Of a stretch of DNA of 64,000 bases, positions 1 through 5,843 are shown one piece after another. Below the pieces are notes generated by a model. It saw only the letters and a list, made by a program, of their open reading frames with translations, did not search any database and was not told the DNA's origin. The stretch covers positions 7,197,501-7,261,500 of the forward strand of contig NZ_CP108356.1 in the NCBI RefSeq assembly GCF_036237315.1. Direction: 5' to 3'. Position 1 is the stretch's first letter; every line of letters starts with the position of its first letter. The position numbers and the translations under genes were made by a program. This DNA is from Streptomyces sp. NBC_01351. GTDB lineage: Bacteria > Actinomycetota > Actinomycetes > Streptomycetales > Streptomycetaceae.

Positions 1-112
1 GTGCCGGTCCACTTGCTGTGCCAGATGGTCGTGGCGTCGCCGTCTAGCACGTTCGCCGCGCGGCCGTTCTCGCCGACGGTCTCCGCGTCGCTCGCCGTGG
101 CCGTCCAGCCGG
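1..112. repeat. Direct repeat copy 1 (within discoidin gene)
   Basis: This is near-identical at the DNA level to 454-565, with only a handful of substitutions in about 112 bases (for example tctag against tcgag). It encodes the second discoidin unit. The 453-base offset equals 151 codons, so this is an in-frame domain duplication. Confidence 0.85.
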
Positions 113-818
113 TCCTGGACAGGTCCACGGTGGCGGCGGGAGTGCCGGGGTCGCCCAGCAGGTCGAGCTCGGCGGCGGAGGTCCAGGGCCCGCGGCCGCC
201 GGCCTCGGTGAGCGCGGTCAGCCGGACGAACCGGGCCCCCTGGGGCGCGAACCCGAGCGTCTTGGTGGTGGCGTCGTCCGCGAGGGTGCCGGTGGCGACC
301 GGGCTCGCCCAGTTCTGCCCGTCCGTACTGACGCTGATGGCGTACTCGCCGAGGCGCCCGTTGGGTCCGTCGGAGCGGGGGCGGTAGACGAGTGCGGAGA
401 CCACCGCCGTGCGGTGCATGTCGACGGTGATGGTGTGCGGGAGCGGGGCGGGGGTGCCGGTCCACTTGCTGTGCCAGATGGTCGTGGCGTCGCCGTCGAG
501 CACGTTCGCCGCGCGGCCGTTCTCGCCGACGGTCTCCTCGTCGCTCGCCGCGACCGTCCAGCCGGTCCGGTCGAGGACCGGAGCGGAGGGTTCCATGGCA
601 TTCGCCGGAGCGATGCCGTGGTGCGGCGACTGCTTCGCCGACTGCTGGTCGAAGGGCGTGCCCGCCGGTCCTGGCGGCGGAGTGCGGGCGGCCGGCGCCT
701 GGCTCGCGACCCCGAGCCAGGGCGTCAGCCCGATCAGGAGCGACCCGAGGCCTGCGCCCACCAAGAGGTGGGACCGGCGTATCAGAGGGGGACGGGCCTG
801 GCGTCGACTGAACTGCAA
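1..818 (-). CDS. Secreted protein with tandem discoidin (F5/8 type C) domains, 3' end outside window
   Basis: The C-terminus lies beyond the window; 272 codons are visible. The start is TTG at 818, chosen because a perfect CAGGAGGTC ribosome binding site sits 5 bases upstream. The first 45 residues form an Arg-rich Tat/Sec-like leader (RRQARPP, then a hydrophobic stretch) ending near SQAPA. From about residue 85 there is a discoidin-type beta-sandwich: TVGENGRAANVLDGD, IWHSKW, later FVRLTAL. A second copy begins near residue 234 and runs off the edge. These domains bind carbohydrate or surfaces, and in Streptomyces they usually decorate secreted glycosidases or galactose-oxidase-like enzymes. 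The catalytic part, if any, is not visible here. Confidence 0.8.
   Translation of the reverse strand, partial: MQFSRRQARPPLIRRSHLLVGAGLGSLLIGLTPWLGVASQAPAARTPPPGPAGTPFDQQSAKQSPHHGIAPANAMEPSAPVLDRTGWTVAASDEETVGENGRAANVLDGDATTIWHSKWTGTPAPLPHTITVDMHRTAVVSALVYRPRSDGPNGRLGEYAISVSTDGQNWASPVATGTLADDATTKTLGFAPQGARFVRLTALTEAGGRGPWTSAAELDLLGDPGTPAATVDLSRTGWTATASDAETVGENGRAANVLDGDATTIWHSKWTG
454..565. repeat. Direct repeat copy 2 (within discoidin gene)
   Basis: Partner of the copy at 1-112. It encodes the N-terminal discoidin unit (NGRAANVLDGDATTIWHSKW segment). High nucleotide identity, including third codon positions, suggests a recent duplication or gene conversion. Confidence 0.85.
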
Positions 819-874
819 GCTGACCTCCTGGGGCGAACGGACGGGCGCCCTAGAACATAGGTCAGCGGGATGTG

Positions 875-899
875 AACTCGCCTGGCAAACAGGCGAGTT
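875..899 (-). terminator. Perfect hairpin between tetR and the discoidin gene
   Basis: Arms AACTCGCCTG (875-884) and CAGGCGAGTT (890-899) are perfectly complementary with a 5-base loop. It lies just downstream of the TetR stop codon and 57 bases upstream of the discoidin start. There is no T-tract. It could end tetR transcription or serve as an operator for the next gene. Confidence 0.5.
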
Positions 900-952
900 G
901 ATACGTGAAGAGGTGCGAGTCGCGCACGCGCCGCGGGCGCCCGGGAGACGGC

Positions 953-1690
953 TCAGGCGGTCGGGCCGGAACTCTCGCCCGGGGACACCACGAGGCCGAC
1001 GCTCTCGGCCGCCACGGCCACGGCGTAGTCGAAGAACGCGGCCTCGTCCCCGACGCTGTCGTGGGTACGGCTGAACACCTGGAAGACCAGCAGCCCGATC
1101 AGGCTGCTCCACAGCACGATGCCGCGCTCGATGACGTCCGAGTACGGGGCCTCGGGCGCCCCGCCGAACAGCTCCACGGCCGCGGGCAGGAGCAGCGGCG
1201 GGCCGGGCACCGCCCGCCGGGGCGGGGTGAGTTCACCGGCCACCAGCGCCGACCGCACGATGCCGGCGAGCACCGCGGGGGTGCGCGAGGCGGCCGCGAC
1301 CGTGTCCTGCGGGGCGTGGTAGTCCGGCACGGGCGAGCCGTATATCAGGGCGAACTCGCCGGGGTTGTCGAAGGACCACTGTCGCAACGCACGCATGACC
1401 GCGAGCAGCCGCACACCCGCCGAGGCGCGGAGGTCCACCGCGGCCCGATCGGCCTGCTCCATCGCCGAGCCGGACGCGTCGTACGCATCGATCACCAGGG
1501 CGGTCAGCAGGTCGTCCCGGTGCGGGAAGAGGGCTTCCACCTCGGCGACGGCAAGGCCGCCGGCGCGCGCGACCCCGTCCGGGGACAGCCCCGCGGCCCC
1601 CACCTTCACCAGCTGCTGCCTCGCGGCGGCCTTGACCGCCCCCGCCGGCGTCGAGTTCTCGTCGTTCGAACGTGCTGCGGAAAGATCCAT
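953..1690 (-). CDS. TetR-family transcriptional regulator
   Basis: 245 residues. The N-terminal helix-turn-helix spans roughly residues 18-65 (GLSPDGVARAGGLAVAEVEALFPHRDDLL), matching the TetR pattern in which the recognition helix is followed by the (Y/F)xHR/K DLL segment. The C-terminal ligand domain contains FDNPGEFALIYGSPVP, typical of the WHG-type TetR C-terminal fold. The start at 1690 follows the family length; no strong ribosome binding site is seen. It lies 35 bases downstream of the small membrane protein gene on the same strand, so the two are probably co-transcribed and it may control that protein. The ligand is unknown. Confidence 0.85.
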   Translation of the reverse strand: MDLSAARSNDENSTPAGAVKAAARQQLVKVGAAGLSPDGVARAGGLAVAEVEALFPHRDDLLTALVIDAYDASGSAMEQADRAAVDLRASAGVRLLAVMRALRQWSFDNPGEFALIYGSPVPDYHAPQDTVAAASRTPAVLAGIVRSALVAGELTPPRRAVPGPPLLLPAAVELFGGAPEAPYSDVIERGIVLWSSLIGLLVFQVFSRTHDSVGDEAAFFDYAVAVAAESVGLVVSPGESSGPTA

Positions 1691-1725
1691 GCGGGCACCG
1701 TACCGGCCGACCGCACAGGCCCGGT

Positions 1726-2151
1726 TTACCGGGCCTGCCGGCGGCGTACCACGACGCGTGTCAGCGCCCAGAGGCACGTGGCGTTCGCCAGAGCGCCGAA
1801 CAGCAGCGCGCCGTAGAAGCCGATCCCCGCCAGCGCCTCGAAGCCTTCGGCCAGGGACGAGTCCGCGCTCACCGCGGCCGGAAGTGGGGCGGCCTCCGCG
1901 GGGAGGGGCTCGACCGGCACCGGCGGGCCCGTGTGCGCGAGCCCGTGCGGCGCCGCGACGGGATCCCCAGGACCGGGGACGGCCATCAGCGCCAGGAGGC
2001 TGAGGGGTGCGGTCGCCAGCATCGGCCACATACCGGCGAAGCCCGCGTCCCCGGTCCGGCTGACCACCTCCACCCACAGCTGCATCCCGAGCACGGCGGC
2101 CACGTAGCCCCCGGGCACCCACATCTCAAGCTTCGACCTGCGAAGTTCCAC
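1726..2151 (-). CDS. Small integral membrane protein, SCO4225-like
   Basis: 141 residues with about three hydrophobic segments (near residues 12-30, 38-60 and 105-130) separated by a Pro/Ala-rich loop (about 65-100). The motif MLATAPLSLL and the C-terminal GALANA...W pattern recall the SCO4225 family of Streptomyces membrane proteins; that is a recollection of family pattern, not a search. First gene of a two-gene unit with the downstream TetR gene, and divergent from the Gly-rich gene at 2384. Function unknown. Confidence 0.7.
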   Translation of the reverse strand: MELRRSKLEMWVPGGYVAAVLGMQLWVEVVSRTGDAGFAGMWPMLATAPLSLLALMAVPGPGDPVAAPHGLAHTGPPVPVEPLPAEAAPLPAAVSADSSLAEGFEALAGIGFYGALLFGALANATCLWALTRVVVRRRQAR

Positions 2152-2205
2152 TGCTCCCCCTTGAACGTCTCGCAGTCAGTATCGAGACGGTCGAGGGCGT
2201 GCGCC

Positions 2206-2221
2206 TGAGTACGACTACTCA
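2206..2221. promoter_or_regulatory. TGAGTA-N4-TACTCA dyad upstream of membrane/TetR genes
   Basis: A perfect 6-bp inverted repeat with a 4-base centre lies 55 bases upstream of the membrane protein start (2151) and about 163 bases before the divergent Gly-rich gene. Its position suits an operator or an activator site. The adjacent TetR protein is an obvious candidate binder, by inference only. Confidence 0.4.
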
Positions 2222-2383
2222 GCCCGGTCGGCCTTTTAGTGGGTACCCCGGGGTGTGTCAAGTCCCGACTTTCCGGAACATGACCGGGGTGTGCCGATCG
2301 CGGCTTACTTGTGGTGCGGGCCTCACCGGAAACAGAACCGGAAAGCATACGAGTCACCGCATCTGAATCGGTAGGAGAAAGTC

Positions 2384-2983
2384 ATGAACCGCAAGATTCG
2401 CACCAACAATGTTGTCCGTCCCCACCGCAAGGGATTCCGCATGGCGACGCTGGTCGCCTCGGCCGCGATGATCTCGGGAGGAGTCCTCCTTCCGGCGTCC
2501 ATGGCGACGGCGGCTCCGATGCCGGCCCACGTGGCCGCGGCCTTCCCGGCCGCAGGAGGCGCCGGAGGGGACGGCGGGGAGGGCGGCGGCGGCCTCATCG
2601 GCGGCGGTGGTGGCTCCGGTGGTGGCGGTGGCGGCAGCGTCCTCGGTACCGGCGGCGCCGGAGGCAACGGCGGCAAGGGCGGCAACGGTGTCCTCGTCGG
2701 TGGCGCCGGCGGTGGCGGCGGTGGCGGCGGCGAAGGCGTGATCGGCGGCAAGGGCGGCAACGGCGGCGACGGTGGCTCCGGCATCCTCAAGGGCGGCAAC
2801 GCCGGCAACGGCGGCGGTGGCGGCGACGGGGTCCTCAAGGGCGGCGCCGGCGGCAACGGCGGCAAGGGCGGCTTCGGCGTCTTCGACGGCGGCAACGGCG
2901 GCAAGGGCGGCAAGGGCGGCTTCGGCGGCATCCTCGGCGGCCTCGGCGGGAACGGTGGCGCCGGTGGCGGCAGCATCTTCTGA
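2384..2983 (+). CDS. Secreted Gly-rich repeat protein, first of three
   Basis: 199 residues. The ATG at 2384 has a good ribosome binding site (taggagaaagtc). Residues 1-44 form a long signal peptide with a basic head (RPHRKGFR) and a hydrophobic core ending MATAA. The rest is about 60% glycine in GGxGGx units (GGNGGKGG, GGDGGSG) with periodic aliphatic inserts (GLIGGG, GVLVGG, GVIGGK, GILKGG, GVLKGG, GVFDGG), a period of roughly 20 residues. It has no cysteine. Composition resembles mycobacterial PGRS domains and bacterial Gly-rich surface proteins. It is first in a run of three secreted Gly-rich genes. A structural or cell-surface role is inferred; no enzymatic feature is seen. Confidence 0.8.
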   Translation: MNRKIRTNNVVRPHRKGFRMATLVASAAMISGGVLLPASMATAAPMPAHVAAAFPAAGGAGGDGGEGGGGLIGGGGGSGGGGGGSVLGTGGAGGNGGKGGNGVLVGGAGGGGGGGGEGVIGGKGGNGGDGGSGILKGGNAGNGGGGGDGVLKGGAGGNGGKGGFGVFDGGNGGKGGKGGFGGILGGLGGNGGAGGGSIF

Positions 2984-3098
2984 CCCTCGCACCTGAGTCG
3001 CACCTGATCGGACGGGGTGGAGGCCTCCGGGCCTCCACCCCCTCACCCCCCACCCCAGAGCACCACCCGCAGTGATGCGGAAGCAGAAGGAGAACCCC

Positions 3099-3569
3099 AT
3101 GTTCACGAGTTCCTGGCAGCGTCCGCTCGTCCTGGCGGCGGCCTCACTGGCTCTCGTCACCGGCACGGCGTGCGCCGCGCAAGCCTCGCAGTCGCAGGCC
3201 CCCGCGGTCGTCAGCTCCTCGCCCTCCCACTGCGTCATGGCCGGCGCGGGCGGCGAAGGCGGCGAAGGCGGCAAGGGCGGAGAGGGCGGCAAGGGTGGAC
3301 AGCCCGGTCAGCCGGGTGAGCCCGGCAAGCCCGGTCAGGTGGGTTGCTTCCGCTTCGAGGACCTGCCCGACAAGTCGAAGTCCGAGCTGAACGCGATCGA
3401 CAAGGTGCGCATCGTGATGGCCCTGATGACCGACGACACGGACGCCACGAAGGACAAGATCTCCAAGAAGTACAAGATCTCGCACGAGCAGCTCGACGAC
3501 TGGAAGAAGGACTACCTCGCCGGCGACTGGTGCTCCCTGATGGCGGGCGGACTCCCCTTCTGCCTGTGA
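3099..3569 (+). CDS. Secreted protein: collagen-like GxY linker plus helix-turn-helix-like C-terminal domain
   Basis: 156 residues. I chose ATG 3099 over an upstream in-frame ATG because agaaggaga sits at ribosome-binding distance. The signal peptide spans residues 1-29 (LVLAAASLALVTGTACAAQA), cut by signal peptidase I; TGTAC is a poor lipobox. Residues 49-82 are GGEGGKGG then GQPGQPGEPGKPGQ, a short collagen-like GxY run. Residues 85-145 form a charged alpha-helical domain (DKVRIVMALM...KDKISKKYKISHEQLDDW...YLAGDW) whose pattern resembles the helix-turn-helix of IS3-type OrfA or DUF1153 proteins. That is unexpected in an exported protein. Four cysteines remain after cleavage (45, 83, 145, 155), enough for two disulfides. 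Function unknown. Confidence 0.8.
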   Translation: MFTSSWQRPLVLAAASLALVTGTACAAQASQSQAPAVVSSSPSHCVMAGAGGEGGEGGKGGEGGKGGQPGQPGEPGKPGQVGCFRFEDLPDKSKSELNAIDKVRIVMALMTDDTDATKDKISKKYKISHEQLDDWKKDYLAGDWCSLMAGGLPFCL

Positions 3570-3686
3570 TTCGACCCCATTCGGTCATCGGAAATCGCCC
3601 TTGCACATCGACATCGGAAACCGGCGCGGAAAGCGAGCGGGCAAACCGCGCCACGGACATTCAATTCCTCGGAAAGGGAGAACGTC

Positions 3687-4253
3687 ATGAGCGTGCGCAC
3701 CTGGAAGTTCCGTCTTGGTCTCGTCGTCTCGGCGACTCTGATCGGCGCCGGTGCGATGGTGCCGGCCGCCACGGCAGCACCGGTTCCCACGGCCGCGGTC
3801 GAGTACCAGGGGCCCTCACCCGGCGGCGGTGACGGCCGGACGGGCGGGAGCCGGTTCGGCAGCGGCGCGGCGCTCGGCGGAGTCAAGGTGGGCAACGGCA
3901 GCGTCCGCGTCGGCGACAAGGTCTGTGCGGGCAGCTGCAACGGATCGGTCAACGGCACCAACGGCACCAACGGCGGAGTCTGCGCCGGGCTGTGCAACGG
4001 CAGCGGCAACGGCGGCAACGGCACCAACGGCGGCCCCGGCGGCAATGGCACCAACGGGGGCAAGGGCGGGGTCTGCGTCGGGGTGTGCAACGGCAGCGTC
4101 AACGGGGGCACCGGCGGCAACGGCGGAGCCGCGCCGGCCACCGGCGGCAACGGCGGCAACGGGGGCTGGGGCGGCAGCGGCGGCATCTGCGTCGGCGTCG
4201 GCTGCCAGACCAGCGGCCAGGGCGGCCGCGGCGGCGACGGAGGCGAGGGCTGA
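3687..4253 (+). CDS. Secreted Gly/Asn-rich protein with repeated Cys-x3-Cys motifs
   Basis: 188 residues; ATG 3687 follows aaagggagaacgtc. Signal peptide residues 1-31 end in ATAA, like the first Gly-rich protein. After a short linker come four Val/Ile-Cys units: VCAGSCNG (80-84), VCAGLCNG (99-103), VCVGVCNG (130-134) and ICVGVGC (168-173). They are separated by NGTNGTNGG and GGNGG spacers. The eight cysteines are all in close pairs, suggesting disulfide staples or metal binding. It is third in the Gly-rich trio, and a strong hairpin follows. No known family is recognised. Confidence 0.8.
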   Translation: MSVRTWKFRLGLVVSATLIGAGAMVPAATAAPVPTAAVEYQGPSPGGGDGRTGGSRFGSGAALGGVKVGNGSVRVGDKVCAGSCNGSVNGTNGTNGGVCAGLCNGSGNGGNGTNGGPGGNGTNGGKGGVCVGVCNGSVNGGTGGNGGAAPATGGNGGNGGWGGSGGICVGVGCQTSGQGGRGGDGGEG

Positions 4254-4298
4254 CCCCCCGCCGGCGCCCGTACGGCCGGTCGGCGACCGGCGAGGAAC

Positions 4299-4345
4299 TG
4301 CTCCAGGGGGTCCCGTTCTCCTCCACACCGGGACCCCCTGGAGCA
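4299..4345 (+). terminator. Strong hairpin terminator after the Gly-rich gene trio
   Basis: The 17-base arms at 4299-4315 and 4329-4345 are perfectly complementary with a 13-base loop. It lies 46 bases after the stop of the third Gly-rich gene and has no downstream T-run, as is common for Streptomyces terminators. It separates the trio from the downstream kinase gene. Confidence 0.85.
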
Positions 4346-4450
4346 CTGTCACGAGGACACTCGGATGAACCACTGGATAGAATTCACGGTATGGAAGGGC
4401 GGCCTGGCGCGTCCGTCGTCGGGTCGGCCCCGTGAAGGGGGCGGCACCGG

Positions 4451-5443
4451 ATGGGCACGGCAGCGAACCTGAGCTCGTACACGGGCCGGCCCTCCGGCCT
4501 GATCGGCCGGCAGATCGCGGGTTACCGGGTCGAGCGCCTGATCGGCCGCGGCGGCATGGCCGTCGTGTACTGCGCGAAGGACCTGCGCCTGGACCGGATG
4601 GTCGCCCTCAAGCTGATCGCCCCGGAGCGCGCCCTCGACGAGACCTTCCGGCGCCGTTTCACCCACGAGTCACGGGTGGCTGCGAAGATCGACCACCCGC
4701 ACATCGTGCCCATCTTCGAGGCCGGCGAGACCGACGGCGTCCTGTACATCGCCATGCGCTACGTCTCCGGCCTCGACCTGCGCGGTCTGCTGGACCGGGA
4801 GGGGCCGCTCCCCGTCGCGACCGCCCTGCGCATCGCCTCCCAGGTGGCCTCCGCACTCGACGCGGCCCACGAGCACGATCTGGTCCACCGGGACGTCAAG
4901 CCCGCCAACATCCTGGTCGCCGCGGGCACCGACAGCGACCACCCCGAGCACTGCTACCTCACGGACTTCGGGCTCACGAAGAAGGCGCTCTCGCTCACCG
5001 GGTTCACCACGGCGGGCGAGTTCGTCGGCACGCTCGACTACATGGCGCCGGAACAGATCACCGGCCGTCCCGTGGACGGCCGGTGCGATCTCTACAGCCT
5101 GGCCTGCGTGGTCTACGAGTCCCTCGCGGGCGGGCCCCCCTTCGAGCGCGACGAGGACGTGGCCCTGCTCTGGGCGCACCAATACGACCAGCCGCCTCCC
5201 GTGATCGAGAGGCGGCCGGACATCGCGCCCGCGGTGGACGAAGTGCTGGGGAAGGCCCTGGCGAAGATCCCCGAGGACCGGTACGGATCCTGCCTGGAGT
5301 TCGTGGCGGCCCTGCGGGTCGCGGCCGGGGCGGGCGCCGGGGCCGGTGTCGTCAAGCGCACCGTCCCGGGGAGGGCCGTGCCGCCGCCGGAGCCTCCGGC
5401 CTGGGCCCGGCCGGTCTTCGGCGGCCCGCCCGGCCTGCGGTAG
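4451..5443 (+). CDS. Soluble Hanks-type serine/threonine protein kinase
   Basis: 330 residues; the kinase domain spans about 24-295. Visible motifs are the Gly loop GRGGMAVVY, catalytic Lys in VALKLIA (about residue 53), HRDVKPAN (about 147), DFG (about 172), APEQ at the activation-segment end, and DLYSLACV. Unlike PknB, it has no transmembrane segment or PASTA domains; it ends with a short Ala/Gly then Pro-rich tail (PPPEPPAW). A cytoplasmic phosphotransfer enzyme is expected. It stands alone after the terminator of the Gly-rich genes and converges with the small LuxR gene, so its substrate is not given by context. Confidence 0.93.
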   Translation: MGTAANLSSYTGRPSGLIGRQIAGYRVERLIGRGGMAVVYCAKDLRLDRMVALKLIAPERALDETFRRRFTHESRVAAKIDHPHIVPIFEAGETDGVLYIAMRYVSGLDLRGLLDREGPLPVATALRIASQVASALDAAHEHDLVHRDVKPANILVAAGTDSDHPEHCYLTDFGLTKKALSLTGFTTAGEFVGTLDYMAPEQITGRPVDGRCDLYSLACVVYESLAGGPPFERDEDVALLWAHQYDQPPPVIERRPDIAPAVDEVLGKALAKIPEDRYGSCLEFVAALRVAAGAGAGAGVVKRTVPGRAVPPPEPPAWARPVFGGPPGLR

Positions 5444-5469
5444 ACGCCCGCGGCCTCCGTGATCGGGTG

Positions 5470-5700
5470 CTAGAGCCCCAGGGAGATGGCCAGTCGGGTC
5501 ATCTCCGCCGTGGTGTTGATGCCCAGCTTGGCCCGGATGCGGCGCAGGTAGGCGTCGACGGTGTGCTTGGAGAGTCCCATGAGGCGGGCCGTCTGCAGGT
5601 AGGTGCATCCGGCGGCGATGTAGCGCAGTGCCTCCTGCTCGCGCGGGGCGAGCGTGGGGGCGGGAGCTTCGACCTGCGGCATGGTGAGTGTGAGGCTCAT
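5470..5700 (-). CDS. Stand-alone LuxR/NarL-type DNA-binding protein
   Basis: 76 residues. The start at 5700 follows GGAGG with a 7-base spacer, which makes it preferable to an in-frame ATG at 5733. Nearly the whole protein is a GerE-like helix-turn-helix: LAPREQEALRYIAAGCTYLQTARLMGLSKHTVDAYLRRIRAKLG (split motif APREQEALRYIAAG and KHTVDAYLRRI). It has no receiver or sensor domain. Such GerE-size proteins bind DNA constitutively or depend on abundance. Its upstream region holds an inverted repeat (5755-5785), and the next gene upstream is a multi-domain PP2C phosphatase on the same strand. Target genes are unknown. Confidence 0.85.
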   Translation of the reverse strand: MSLTLTMPQVEAPAPTLAPREQEALRYIAAGCTYLQTARLMGLSKHTVDAYLRRIRAKLGINTTAEMTRLAISLGL

Positions 5701-5754
5701 GGGATTACCTCCGACGAATCGGCTCGGTCTCACTGCTCACGCCTTCGGAAGCAG

Positions 5755-5785
5755 GGGACATATCCCGAATGTCGTCGTATGTCCC
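5755..5785. promoter_or_regulatory. GGGACATA/TATGTCCC inverted repeat upstream of the small LuxR gene
   Basis: Perfect 8-base arms at 5755-5762 and 5778-5785 are separated by 15 bases, centred about 70 bases upstream of the LuxR-type start. Position and symmetry suit an operator, possibly for autoregulation. A hairpin role is less likely because the arms are AT-containing and widely spaced. Confidence 0.45.
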
Positions 5786-5843
5786 TGATAAAGAGCTTGT
5801 TCGTCGGAGTTCATGGCGGTGTCCGCCGACTGTCACAGCGGTG

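Noticed and set aside
2540..2980. Possible CRISPR-like or structural DNA repeat array
   Set aside because: The periodic GGCGGC units are explained by Gly-rich coding sequence; there is no constant repeat with variable spacers.
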